DNA from: Drosophila miranda
Lineage: Eukaryota; Arthropoda; Insecta; Diptera; Drosophilidae
Reading direction: 5' to 3'
Length of the DNA stretch: 64,000 nucleotides
Assembly (NCBI RefSeq): GCF_003369915.1
Contig: NW_022881614.1
Coordinates: 15,664,336 to 15,728,335, forward strand
The translations under genes were made by a program, and so were the position numbers. The notes beneath the pieces were generated by a model. It was not told the DNA's origin, ran no database searches, and was given only the letters and a program-made list of their open reading frames with translations. Numbering within the stretch: the stretch's first letter is position 1; every line of letters begins with the position of its first letter. Below are positions 47,692-60,417 of this stretch, in pieces.

Positions 47692-48798
47692 AACGAGGGG
47701 GAACGTTGTGAGTTGCTGCGGGGACCGCAACTCTACAGTTATACCCGATACTAAGTCAGTATGGCTCTCCTCCGGCAGACGCCGCTAATATTAAACGACA
47801 CGACAAAGAGTGCGTGCGAGAGAGACAGAAAATCAGTCTGAGCGTGACGTCGGGCGCTGCGTAGCCAGTGCAAATTGATTTGTTCCTTTTGGCTATAAAA
47901 ATGATCTGATCTGATCCAGATTCAGCAATCTGATAGATATGGTCATTATCTATGATTCTGCGTTTTTAGTTTTCTCGAATCTGCAATATTGTGGATGCAA
48001 CAGATTTTCGTCCTTTGTGTGGGCGGAAGGGGGTGGGGCGAAATTTTGAGATAAACGTTTTATAGTGACATCTTAAAGGAGTGTGTGTACCAAATTTGGT
48101 TACTCTAGCCTTAATAGTCTCTGAGATTTGTGGATGCCTCAGATTTTCGTCCTTTGCGGGGGCGGAAGGGGGTGTGGCGAAATTTTGACACAAAATGGTC
48201 AAGGTCCGATATCACAGGAGTGTGGATACCAAATTTGGTTGCTCTGGCTCTTATAGGTTCTGAGATCCTTGAACTCATATTTTGCAATTGGCAAAACCGA
48301 CCATGAAACCTGTGTGTTAGAGAGAGACAGAGCGAGAAAGAATGAAATTGTTTTCTTGATTCTGGCTATAATAATTATACGATCTGGTTGAGATTTTACA
48401 CTCTAGAACACATAGTCATCCACTACGATTCTGCGTTTTTGGTTTTATCGTATCTTTAAAAATGTGGATGCCACAGATTTTCGTCTTTTGTGGGGGCGGA
48501 AGTGGGCGGGGCAAAGTTTTGAAATATTCTTGTAGCAGTGACATATTACAGAAGTCTGGATCCAAAACATCGTTGCTCTCGCTCTTATAGTCTTTGAGCA
48601 CTAGGCGCTGAAGGGGACGGACAGACGGACGGACGGACAGACGGACAGACAGACATGGCTCAATCGACTCGGCTATTGATGCTGATCAAGAATACATATA
48701 CTTTATGGGGTCGGACACGATTCCTTCTGGACGTTACACACATCCACTTTTACCAAAAATCTAATATACCCCAATACTCATTTTGAGTATCGGGTATA
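47692..48798 (-). mobile_element. DINE-1 Helitron copy K
   Basis: Reverse orientation, full-length, near-identical to copy E with a shorter GGAC tract. Confidence 0.95.
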
Positions 48799-50015
48799 AT
48801 TATGTATGTGATTCCCGCTTAACTTTCAAACTTTGTGTAACTATAAATGATACTTCGTTTATCTTATCGAATAGTTAAAGTACAAAATGGAAATCAGAGC
48901 TATGCAATAGCATGGGCTTTTATGAGGTCGGAAATTACCGTTAGCATAGTGCCAAGTATATGGCTCTTGAGTCACACACACACAGACACACACACACACG
49001 TGTTTGTTTTGGCCACGTTAAACGTAATGTTAGCGCACTTTTGCTTACCTTAAACTCAATTATCTGATAAAGAAAGCCACATAGTACAGCTACGCTACGG
49101 ATGTTACCGTGGGCAGGGATAGGGAGAGGGGCAGAGGACAGGGACGTTATCCGCAGTTTGTTGACCTCCGCTGATAAAGATTTTTTCCATTTCTCTTTCC
49201 TCTTTAGTTTTGCAAAAAGTTTATCCTCAAAGCGACACGAAGATCATGTCAATATGAGGCATGGTAAACAATAATATCACAACGAAATACTATCTTTAAA
49301 AGTCGAAGGTGTAGATACTCTTGCAGGTGGATGTTTCTTATGGTATATTATATTTCTAGCTGTATATAGAACTTGGCCTGAACACGAAACAATCATCAGA
49401 TAGCCTGACAGTAGTACTCTATGTGGAGGAATACCGTCCTCAAGAGTATACTCGCACAAAGAAGAGCTCTTTGTGGCTAAGAAGTCGGTCATATCGGTCG
49501 ATGGTGGTTCGACTATATGGTAATTAGGCCCACGGAGCTCGACTTAGAGGTCTAATAAGTAAAACCCGCACGTAGGCCAAATTAAAATGGTAACAGAATC
49601 GAACGGTGCTGCCTCTAGCGTTGGTCTGGTCTCTGGCTTGGATTGGTGACAGACGGTGACTCGAAGTGAGTTCGGTTCCCAAGGCCAGTGGATCTATCAG
49701 GTTAATTACCCGCCATTGTTAATCCTAGCCAAGCGGTAGTACGCTTCCCCGAACTTCCACTCCCTTTAAGACCTCTTTTTTTGTGTTTTAGCCTTTTTCA
49801 GTTCTTTTTCTTAAATTTTTTGTGGTAATAATGAATTCAATTATTGTCAATCGAGTGCGTTAAGTATGCGGTAAAGGTATGAGCGCTGTGTACTGTTTGC
49901 TATCTGTATCTTTGAGATACATTTGTATGTAAATACGTGCGCAACAAAAAAATCAAGCTTCTGCGTCACTTGAAATTAAAACGTTTCTGCAAAAATACCA
50001 ACAACCAGAGTACAA
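48799..50015. other. Host non-coding spacer (second copy)
   Basis: Near-identical to 34,545-35,761, including the CA microsatellite (48,973-48,998). No gene recognised. Confidence 0.55.
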
Positions 50016-51129
50016 AACGATGGGGAACGTTGTGAGTTGCTGCGGACACCGCAACTCTACAGTTATACCCGATACTAAGTCAGTATGGCTCTCCTCCGGC
50101 AGACGCCGCTAATATTAAACGACACGACAAAGAGTGCGTGCGAGAGAGACAGAAAATCAGTCTGAGCGTGACGTCGGGTGCTGCGTAGCCAGTGCAAATT
50201 GATTTGTTCCTTTTGGCTATAAAAATGATCTAATCTGATCCAGATTCAGCAATCTGATATATATGATCATTATCTATGATTCTGCGTTTTTAGTTTTCTC
50301 GTATCCTCAATATTGTGGATGCAACAGATTTTCGTCCTTTGTGGGGGCGGAAGGGGGTGGGGCGAATTTTTGAGATATACGTTTTATAGTGATATCTAAC
50401 AGGAGTGCGGATACCAAATTTGGTTACTCTAGCCTTAATAGTCTCTGAGATTTGTGAATATCCCCAGATTTTCATCCTTTGCGGGGGCGGAAGGGGGTGT
50501 GGCGAAATTTTGAAACAAACTCGTCTCGGTCCGATATATTAGGAGTGTGGATAACAAATTTGGTTGCTCTAGCTTTTGTAGTTTTTGAGATCTAGGCGCT
50601 AATGTTTTACTCTAAGCAAAGCCGCCTATGCTACGTGTGTGTTAGAGAGAGACAGGGCGAGAAAAAATGAAATTGTTTTCTTGATGCTGGCTATAATAAT
50701 TATACGATCTGGTTCAGATTTTGCACTCTAGAATCTTCTACGATTCTGCGTTTTTAGTTTTCTCGTATCGTCGAAATTGTGGATGCCACAGATTTTCGCC
50801 CTTTGTGGGGGCGGAAGTGGGCGGGGCAAAGTTTTGAAATATTCTTGTAGCAGTGACATATCACAGAAGTCTGGATCCAAAACATCGTTGCTCTCGCTCT
50901 TTGAGCACTAGGCGCTGAAGGGGACTGACGGACGGACAGACGGACAGACGGACAGACGGACGGACGGACAGACGGACAGACAGACATGGCTCAATCGACT
51001 CGGCTATTGATTCTGATCAAGAATATATATACTTTATGGGGTCGGAAACGATTCCTTTTGTACGTTACACACATCCACTTTTACCACAAATCTAATATAC
51101 CCCAATAATCATTTTGAGTATCGGGTATA
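50016..51129 (-). mobile_element. DINE-1 Helitron copy L
   Basis: Reverse orientation. Keeps the GGAC tract (50,927-50,985) lost from its partner F. 3' terminus ACGATGGGGAACG. Confidence 0.95.
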
Positions 51130-51604
51130 ATAATGAAAATAAAGGCTTAAAACTAGTTTACGAGGCGCAAATTTTGTGGCATACGGAGTTGGAGGGTAAG
51201 GGCGAAGGCGAGGGCGGAAGGGATTACGTTAGATTACCTTTAATCAGTTCAACGGGTTCAAAATATACATCGATTCTAGAAGTTTTTTTTTGGCTTTTAG
51301 TATCCGGGAGTAGTCCGGTTACTGAATCGATTCTTATGTTGATTCTTTGGTATTTTAAGATCATAGCTACCAAAGCTATCAAACTATGGATAGTGGAAGG
51401 GTAATGCCAATAGAGAGAAATTTCCAATATTTAATTTGGTTGCAGCTTCTATATTTTAGGATGTGATAAACTTCTAAAGAATCATACAAATAGTCTCTTA
51501 ATAAACGAATTTACTTACATTCTACAGTAAAAATCCAATCATAGGTACATCATTTTAATCTTCCTAATTTATTAAAATATCTACTGATGTCTGTCTATAT
51601 TTAT
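51130..51604. other. Host non-coding spacer (second copy)
   Basis: Repeat of 36,730-37,204 with few differences. No gene recognised. Confidence 0.5.
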
Positions 51605-52712
51605 AACGAGGTGGAACGTTGTGAGTTGCTGCGGACACCGCAACTCTACAGTTATACCCGATACTAAGTCAGTATGGCTCTCCTGCGGCAGACGCCGCTA
51701 ATATTGAACCACACGACAAAGAGTGCGTGCGAGAGAGACAGAAAATCAGTCTGAGCGTGACGTCGGGCGCTGCGTAGCCACTGCTAATTGATTTCTTGCT
51801 TTTGGCTATAAAAATGATTTGATCTGATCCAGATTCAACAATCTGATAGATATGGTCATTATCTATGATTCTGCGTTTTTAGTTTTCTCGAATGTGCAAT
51901 ATTGTGGATGCAACAGATTTTCGTCCCTTGTGGGGGCGGAAGGGGGTGGGGCGAAATTCTGAGATATACGTTTTATAGTAAGATCGAACAGGAGTGCGGA
52001 TACCAAATTTGGTTACTCTAGCCTTAATAGTCTCTGAGATTTTTGAATATCCCCAGATTTTCGTCCTTTGCGGGGGCGGAATGGGGTGTGGCGAAATTTT
52101 GAAACAAACTCGTCTCGGTCCGATATATTAGGAGTGTGGATACCAAATTTGGTTGCTCTAGCTTTTATAGTCTCTGAGATCTAGGCGCTAATGTTTTACT
52201 CTAAGCAAAGCCGCCTATGCTACGTGTGTGTTAGAGAGAGACAGGGCGAGAAAAAATGAAATTGTTTTCTTGATGCTGGCTATAATAATAATACGATCCA
52301 ATTTAGATTCCGCAGTCTTAAAGATATAGTCATCTTCTACGATTCTGCGTTTTTGGTTTTCTCATATCTTTAAAATTGTGGATGCCACAGATTTTCGTCC
52401 TTTGTGGGGGCGGAAGTGGGCGGGGCGAAGTTTTGAAATATTTTTGTTGCAGTGACATATCACAGAAGTCTGGAGCCAAAACATCGTTGCTCTAGCTCTT
52501 ATAGTCTTTGAGCACTAGGCGCTGAAGGGGACGGACAGACGGACAGACGGACGGACGGACAGACAGACATGGCTCAATCGACTCATCTATTGATGCTGAT
52601 CAAGAATATATATACTTTATGGGGTCGGAAACGATTCCTTCTGGACGTTACACACATCCACTTTTACCACAAATCTAATATACCCCAATACTCATTTTGA
52701 GTATCGGGTATA
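51605..52712 (-). mobile_element. DINE-1 Helitron copy M
   Basis: Reverse orientation. Flanks pair it with copy G, but the interior (GAAACAAACTCGTCTCGG, GCAAAGCCGCCTATGC) matches copies F, L and N instead of G, which suggests conversion or recombination. Confidence 0.93.
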
Positions 52713-52848
52713 AAAACAGCTGTGGGATTCGTACTTGATATAACAGTTTCCCCCCTTCCTAAAAGCAAAACTAGAATACCCAGACAAAGCGGAATTAAAT
52801 CTCTGCAATGTCCTTAGTCCTTATTCAGTTTCACAAAGCACAAAAAAA

Positions 52849-53918
52849 AACGACGGGGAACGTTGTGAGTTGCTGCGGACACCGCAACTCTACGGTTATA
52901 CCCGATACTAAGTCAGTATGGCTCTCCTCCGGCAGACGCCGCTAATATTGAACCACACGACAAAGAGTGCGTGCGAGAGAGACAGAAAATCAGTCTGAGC
53001 GTGACGTCGGGCGCTGCGTAGCCACTGCAAATTGATTTGTTCCTATTGGCTATAAAAATGATCTGATCTGATCCAGATTCAGCAATCTGATAGATATGGT
53101 CATTATCTATGATTCTGCGTTTTTAGTTTTCTCGAATGTGCAATATTGTGGATGCAACAGATTTTCGTCCTTTGTGTGGGCGGAAGGGGGTGGGGCGAAA
53201 CTTTTAGATACACGTTTTATAGTAAGATCTAACAGGAGTGCGGATACCAAATTTGGTTACTCTAGCCTTAATAGTCTCTGAGATTTGTGGATGCCCCAGA
53301 TTTTCGTCCTTTGCGTGGGCGGAAGGGGGTGTGGCGAAATTTTGAAACAAACTCGTCTCGGTCCGATATATTAGGAGTGTGGATACCAAATTTGGTTGCT
53401 CTAGCTTTTGTAGTCTCTGAGATCTAGGCGCTAATGTTTTACTCTAAGCAAAGCCGCCTATGCTACGTGTGTGTTAGAGAGAGACAGGGCGAGAAAAAAT
53501 GAAATTGTTTTCTTGATGCTGGCTATAATAATAATACGATCCAATTCAGATTCCGCGGTCTTAAAGATATGGTCATTCTCTACAATTCTACGTTTTTGGT
53601 TTTCTCATATCTTTAAAATTGTGGATGCCACAGATTTTCGTCCTTTGTGGGGGAGGAAGTGGGCGGGGCGAAGTTTTGAAATATTTTTGTAGCAGTGACA
53701 TATCACAGAAGTCTGGATCCAAAACATCGTTGCTCTAGCTCTTATAGTCTTTGAGCACTAGGCGCTGAAGGGGACGGGCAGACGGACGGACGGACAGACA
53801 GACACGGCTCAATCTACTCGGCTATTGATGCTGAGCAAGAATATATATACTTTATGGGGTCGGAAACGATTCCTTCTGGACGTTACACACATCCACTTTT
53901 ACCACAAATCTAATATAC
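52849..53918 (-). mobile_element. DINE-1 Helitron copy N, 5' end lost
   Basis: Reverse orientation. 3' hairpin and AGTATCGGGTATA are present, but the element stops at TCTAATATAC (53,918) without the 5' terminal TATACCCGATACTC. A 136-bp host spacer separates it from copy M. Confidence 0.93.
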
Positions 53919-55309
53919 ACAAATCTCTCAAGAAGGAAGATTCCTCCTATCGAATAACATTTCCGATCTCAAGATCAACTGTACTACGAGTACAGTACAT
54001 CCACACCAGGAATAACATTCCAATGGCAACAAAATCGCACGCAAAAACCGAAACCGGAACTAAATTTGAACACCCCAAAACGCAAAGCAGGAGAGAGATA
54101 GAGAGAGAGAGAGATAGAGAGTGAGAGAGAAGTCTGTGATCGCTGACTACCTGAGCAATATATTTCGTACCTTGAGGCAGAGTTTGCTTTGGATTTGTTT
54201 TATTTATCGTTCGTTGTTGTACATCATCATGTTCCTGGTAAAAATTTTTGCGTCTTGTGCAAACAACACACACATAGGGAGGAGAGGAAGAGAGAATACA
54301 ACTGTGACTGCGACTGCGACTGGTAGGTGGGGGGAGAGATAACAAAAGGAACACGTTATCCTTTTTTTCATGTTAATCGTTTATGGTTTCCTTGTTTTGC
54401 GTAGGAATAGGAGCAGGAGCAGGAACAGAGGGCGCACGAGTGAGTATAATAAGAGCGCCTAATGTCCCGAGAGATCTCTATGTGTGTGTGTGATTGTTTG
54501 TGTTTTCCTTCTCCGTCGTAGTCCTCATCCAAGCCACGTCTTAGGCTAAACAGAAAAACATAAACAAAGCGTGGAAAACGGGATGAAACTGCGTGTCCTG
54601 AAAGCCAAACTAAATGCGTCTTTGTTTCCTACTTGGCTTGGGCTGCCGGCCCTTCCCATCTGCCTTATATGCGTAGTTTTAGGAACTAGATTTCCTCCTT
54701 GGTTCGTCCTTTTGCCAAAAACTACGCAGCTGCCATTGGCCCTTGGCCCTTAGTCTTTTGTTTGAAGATTATACAGCGATAAGTCTACAGATCCAGTATT
54801 CGTTTGAAGATCGAATTTCCATTTGGATAGGTGTCCCAAAGAGGCATCCCCCCGTTCACTTAGTTGCAATGTACTTAATGTTGCAACCATCCCTCATATG
54901 ACAGATCAATCTACCGTCCCATTCCATTCCTCCCAGGGGGGTTTCAGCCCAATTATTAAATAAATTAAAATCTCTGACAATCACACAATTTCCACTGACA
55001 CGAGTGGAAAGTGGGTGGATTTTGAAGGACAACAGAGGCAAAAAGTTATGAAAATTATCTGCGTATCTGCATCTAGATGTCTAGGTAAAAACTGTACCAC
55101 ATTTGAATTTCAAATACAAGGCTGAAAGCGTATTTCAATTTTCCTTTTGTCGTCTTTGTGTGCTGATTGAGGAGAGATTTCCAAATCACATCATGCCCAG
55201 ACCTCGGCTCTAAAGTTAGGCAAATGTATTTACATATTTAGCAACGTGGAACGGAACAACAGTGACATACAGAGATACTCCACTCCATTCCACAGTTGTT
55301 GCAGGGTTG

Positions 55310-55341
<32 letters not shown>

Positions 55342-55489
55342 CAAATGAGATACTCGAATCAGATACAAAGTCAGCGGCAGAGAGTCGAGTCGAGTTTAGA
55401 TATTTACCCCGAGATACGTAATAGAATGGGGTAAGGAACTTTTGTGAGGGATAACCAAGGCAATAATCATTATAATATCTAAATGTATA
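53919..55489. other. Host non-coding sequence left of the LTR element
   Basis: No gene recognised. GA-rich run (54,090-54,130), GCGACT repeats (54,302-54,320) and (CA)n at 55,309-55,342. Open frames here are low-complexity. Confidence 0.5.
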
Positions 55490-55493
55490 TACA

Positions 55494-55780
55494 TGTAAAG
55501 GACAGTGTATCAAGCAGCTAACACTATCTTATATAAATTAACATTTGAACTTAAGATACCATCGATAAGACCTAACCGATATAACCAGACTTAACCGATG
55601 TTTAAAAGACCTAACCGATAAGGGGTTATCGATACGGGAGTCGGTTGTTGGAAGTAGAAGCAGAAAGTTGAACAAAAAGTCGGAAGAACAGACTCATTAA
55701 TTGCACATCTTAAATCATACACTTTGTACTCTTTTTCGAAAAACACTATTAATAAACGATACATTATTATTAATCTTACA
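55494..55780 (+). repeat. 5' LTR
   Basis: 287 bp, TG...CA. Contains three AGACCTAACCGAT-like repeats, two ATCGAT motifs and an AATAAA (55,751-55,756). Confidence 0.93.
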
Positions 55781-55782
55781 TT

Positions 55783-55796
55783 TGGGGGCTCGTCCG
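55783..55796 (+). promoter_or_regulatory. Primer binding site, tRNA-Pro type
   Basis: TGGGGGCTCGTCCG begins 2 bp after the 5' LTR. This is the classic tRNA-Pro 3'-end complement; the match weakens after 14 bases. Confidence 0.75.
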
Positions 55797-56182
55797 CGTC
55801 GAATACAGAGCTCGGAGTGTGTGAAAAAGAAAAACAGAAGAAAGCAGAAGCTGATGCGAGAGGATTGTTGAAAAGTTGTTAAAGTTGTTGTTTGTAGCTA
55901 CATAAAGTTGTAAAGTTGTTGTTGGTGGCTATAAACATTAAGTTGAACAATCCAAATTCTGTGAGCCTAACAGTAGACACGGAGTTTAATAAAAGATCGG
56001 TCGTTTAATTCGGTTGGAAAATTGTGAAATTCATTGTCGCGCCGCAGAGTCGCCTTGTCCGTGCGCAGTACGTACACAAGCAGAAAAAACACGCACAGAC
56101 ACGTTGTGTGTGATACACACTTATAAACAGAAAAGACAAGCACTCGTCGGGTACACAGACACAAGTCGAAAAGAGCCGCAAA
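55797..56182 (+). other. Untranslated leader of the LTR element
   Basis: About 385 bp between the primer site and the gag start; contains repeated AAAGTTGTTG motifs (55,870-55,925). Confidence 0.7.
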
Positions 56183-59100
56183 ATGATGCAAACACCGCCG
56201 CCGATGCACTGGAAAGAGAGAGAGAAGGAAGAAGCTGTACCAGGAACGTCGCGCCCGAGTGCAAACGAGATGGAAGATTTAGAAAATGCAGAAAACAATA
56301 CTGATGACAAGATTGATCAAATGATAAAGTTGCTAAGTTTGAAACTGCTTTGCGATGAGCAACGAGAAATGAAGATCGCTCCAGATAATTTTACAAAAGT
56401 TGTGAGCGATTGTGATGGAAAATCGGTTCCCATAGAAAAATGGTTTGAGATATTCGAAAAAAATGCCGACGCATATGAGCTTACTGAAAAGCAAATGTAT
56501 GTGCAGGCCAGAGGAAAAATGACCGGTGCAGCTAAGCTTTTCCTTGAAGCTGAATGCGTGTGCACCTATGAGGAACTCAAGAACGTATTATTGGATGAAT
56601 TCACATGTAGCTATAACAGTGCAGACATTCATAAGCTGCTGCAAGAAAGAAAGAGGAAGAGTAGTGAGTCGATGCACGAGTACTTGCTGCAGATGAGAAA
56701 AATAGCAGCAGTCGGACATGTTGAACACGCGGCTGTTATAAGCCATATTGTGAACGGTCTGGACATAAGAAACGAGTATAAGTATGCCATGTATCGCTGT
56801 AAGACCTTCAGGGCCTTGAAAGAAGAGTTCGATATCTATGATCGTTTGAACATATCGGAGAAGGGCAATAACGAACAGCATAAAACGAGTTTCAAGCAGC
56901 AAAGTGGGCAAAGCGGTAAAAAAGAATATTGCTATAACTGTGGATCAGGAGAACACAAACGCAAAGACTGCAAAGCCGAAACGAAGTGTTTTAAGTGCAA
57001 TCAGAATGGTCACATTTCGCGTAACTGTCTTTATGAAGCTGATAAAGTTGATAAAGTTCGCGTCATTTTGGATCGCAGTCGCATGAAAAAAATTCAAATA
57101 AACGGCATTGTTGTTGACTGTCTTGTGGATACAGGGTCAGATGTAACCATAATCAAAGAGAGTATGTTGAAGACCATGAAAAACGTTAAACTTTTGAAGT
57201 GCACAACTATGTTGCGCGGTCTGGGTCAGATATCAACAAAGCCTGTTGAATACTTTAATGCAGAAGTAACCGTGGATAAGTTGCTGACCACACAGAAGTT
57301 TTTAGTAGTCCCCAGTAGCCAGATTGATTTCGACGCACTTTTGGGGCATGATTTCATTAAAAAGTTCCGTTTCGTCGCTGATATGCAAGGATACACGTTT
57401 TTGAAGCATGACGCAGATCCTGTGCCAACAGATGAGCATGCTCTTATATATAATGTAACTAAAGAGTCATCCTTTGTAGCTCCGCCGCAATATCGAAAAG
57501 ACGTTGAAGAGATGATAAGAAACAGTTACCAAATGCCCACAGAAGTTGCAAAGCAGTCTCCAATCCAACTGAAGATAGTTCCCGACGGAGTAATCAAGCC
57601 GTTTAATCACTCACCGAGTCGTTTATCAACAGACGAAGCCAGTGCCGTAAAGAAGCAAGTCGAAGAATGGATCGAGCAAGGAATCGTGCGCAAGTCGTCT
57701 TCAAATGTAGCGAGCAGAGTTGTCATCGTGAAGAAAAAAGATGGTACACTTAGAGTTTGCGTAGACTACAGGAAGTTAAACAGCATGGTATTGCTGGACT
57801 GCTTCCCAGTCCCGATCATGGAGGAAGTCTTGGAAAAGCTGCAGTCGGCTAAGTGGTTTACCATAATGGACCTTGAAAACGCATTTTTCCATGTGCCTAT
57901 GGAAGAGCAAAGCAAGTCGTATACGGCCTTCGTCACAAAGGAGGGATTATTCGAGTTTAATAAAGCACCTTTCGGATTCAAGAACTCGCCAGCTGCGTTC
58001 ATTCGGTTCGTAAGCTATATTTTTCAAGAATTAATCAACTCTGACATTATGCAGCTTTATATGGACGACATAATTGTTTACGCCGCGTCGCCCGAGGTAT
58101 GCATGCGGAAGACGAAGTTGGTCCTGGAGACAGCTGCGCAGTTTGGCCTAAAGATCAAGTGGAAGAAATGTAGCTTCATGCAGCCACGCATTAGCTTTCT
58201 GGGCCATATCATTGAGGACGGGAGAATCTGGCCCGGCAAAGAGAAGACAGCAGCTGTCAGTCCGTTTGCTACGCCCAAAGACATTAAAGCAGTTCAAGCA
58301 TTTCTGGACTCACAGGCTTTTTCAGAAAGTTCATCCCTGGCTATGCACAAGTTGCCCGGCCGCTCACGAATCTACTTAGGAAGGAAGCAGTTTTCAACAT
58401 TGGCGAAGCAGAGCAACAGTCGCTACAAACCTTAAAGAATCTGCATGTAATCGCACCTGTATTACATTTATACTCACGAGAAGCGCCAACGGAACTCCAC
58501 ACGGATGCATCCAAAGAAGGTTTCGGAGCAGTTCTGTTGCAGCAGTCTGATGGCAATTTCCACCCGATTTACTATTGGAGTAAAAAGACTACACAAGCCG
58601 AGTCCAAACGTCACAGTTACTATTTGGAGGTCAAAGCTGCATACCTCGCACTCAAGAAGTTTCGTCACTACCTGTTGGGGATCAAATTTGATCTTGCCAC
58701 TGACTGTGCGGCGTTTAAGCAGACAACAACGAAAGTAGATATACCCAGAGAAGTTTCCCAGTGGATTCTGTATATGGAGGACTTTACATTCAAAGCAGTA
58801 CACCGCCCAGGGGACAGAATGAGACACGTGGAGTGTCTCAGTCGTTTTCCGCAGACATGCATGTTCGTGACGACGGAGCTAACAGCTCAGATAAAGAAAG
58901 CACAGCAGGATGACGATTTCATCAAAGCCACAGTTGAGATCCTGAAGCAGCACCCATATCAAGACTACAAGCTTAAAGGAGGTCTTCTCTTTAAATCTGT
59001 AAATGGCAATGACGTATTGGTGGTTCCAAGGCTGATGGAAAGGGAAATCATTCAAGGATCGCATGAAGTTGGTCATTTCTCCACAGCGAAGACAATGCAC

Positions 59101-60136
59101 TCAGTTCAGCAGCAATACTGGATTCCGCACCTTGAACGGAAAGTAAATAAGTTGATTACTAATTGTATCAGTTGTATAATTTTCAGCCAAAAAGTTGGGC
59201 AAACAAGAAGGCTATCTTCATTGCATTGACAAGGGGGAAACACCACTATACACGCTGCACGTTGATCATTTGGGACCAATGGATGCGACAGCCAAGCAAT
59301 ACAAGTACATTTTTGCTGTGGTAGATGCATTCTCCAAGTTTGTGTGGCTGTTCCCAACTAAGTCAGCAGGTCACGAAGAGGTTGTGAAGAGGCTGAGCGA
59401 TTGGTCATTTGTGTTTGGTTTTCCCAAGCGCATAGTCAGCGACAGAGGAGCAGCGTTTACATCCAACGCATTCAACGAGTTACTCAACGAGAACAAAGTC
59501 GAACATGTGTGTACAACGACAGGGGTGGCGAGAGGCAACGGGCAGATTGAGCGGGTGAACCGTTCAATTTTGGGTATCATCGCAAAGCTCTCAGCTCAGG
59601 AGTCAACGAAGTGGTACAAGCATGTGCCACAGGTCCAGATGGCGATTAATTCGCATGTGCATTCTACGTTGAAGTCGTCTCCATTCCAGTTCATGTTTGG
59701 GACAAAGATGCACAGACAAGCTGAAAGTCGACTATTGGAGGTGCTCAACGAGGAGTTGGTTACGCAGTTTAACAACGAGCGCCAAGAACTGCGTGACCAA
59801 GCGAAACAAAACATTGAGAAGGCGCAAGAGGTGTACAAGCGCAATTATGATAAAAAACGACGACCTGAGCACGGCTACAGACTAGGAGACATGGTCGCGA
59901 TCAAGAGGACGCAGTTCGTCGCAGGACGCAAGTTGGCCAGCGAGTATCTAGGCCCATGTGAAGTCACCAAGGTAAAGCGGAACGGTCGCTACGACGTCAG
60001 AAAGGTTGCTCAAGTCGAGGGGCCAAATATCACAGCAACGAGCAGTGACAATATGAAGCTATGGCGTTTTGTCTCAGAGAACGATGATATATTATCATCT
60101 GGGACAGATGAAGATGAGCAGGAGGGCCGAATGTAA
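56183..60136 (+). pseudogene. Gag-Pol polyprotein with two frameshifts
   Basis: Frame from ATG 56,183. Gag core with WFEIFEKNADAY, then CCHC knuckles at about residues 249-262 and 268-281 (CYNCGSGEHKRKDC and CFKCNQNGHISRNC). Protease LVDTGSDVTII near 316. RT with VCVDYRKLN near 525 and YMDDIIVYA near 626. A 1-bp loss near 58,303 sends this frame to a stop at 58,435; RNase H (LHTDASKEGFGAVL near 58,495) and the integrase zinc finger continue in another frame until about 59,180, where a 1-bp gain restores the first frame. The integrase core has DHLGPM, SDRGAAF and GQIERVNRS. The stop TAA (60,134-60,136) lies inside the 3' LTR. With these breaks no full Pol is made. Confidence 0.93.
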
Positions 60137-60413
60137 AGGACAGTGTATCAAGCAGTGTATCTTATCTAAATTAACATTTGAACTTAAGATACCATCGATA
60201 AGACCTAACCGATATAACCAGACTTAACCGATGTTTAAAAGACCTAACCGATAAGGGGTTATCGATACGGGAGTCGGTTGTTGGAAGTAGAAGCAGAAAG
60301 TTGAACAAAAAGTCGGAAGAACAGACTCATTAATTGCACATCTTAAATCATAAACTTTGTACTCTTTTTCGAAAAACACTATTAATAAACGATACATTAT
60401 TATTAATCTTACA
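60132..60413 (+). repeat. 3' LTR
   Basis: 282 bp, same ends as the 5' LTR. AAGCAGTGTATC replaces AAGCAGCTAACACTATC. The Pol stop codon overlaps its first bases. Confidence 0.93.
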
Positions 60414-60417
60414 TACA

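Larger units (their letters stand above)
40930..52712. repeat. Segmental duplication, copy 2
   Basis: Repeats 24,799-38,347 in the same orientation: three plus-strand DINE-1 units, TIR element, three minus-strand DINE-1 copies, same spacers. About 1.8 kb shorter, mainly because one tandem unit is absent. Confidence 0.92.
55490..60417 (+). mobile_element. Complete Ty3/gypsy LTR retrotransposon
   Basis: LTRs 55,494-55,780 and 60,132-60,413 (TGTAAAGG...CTTACA) are flanked by TACA target duplications (55,490-55,493 and 60,414-60,417). The internal part holds one long gag-pol frame broken by two frameshifts. The LTRs differ only by a small indel cluster near position 25 and about two substitutions, so insertion was recent. 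Gag with two CCHC knuckles and no env suggests the mdg3/blastopia side of Ty3/gypsy; that placement is tentative. Confidence 0.95.
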
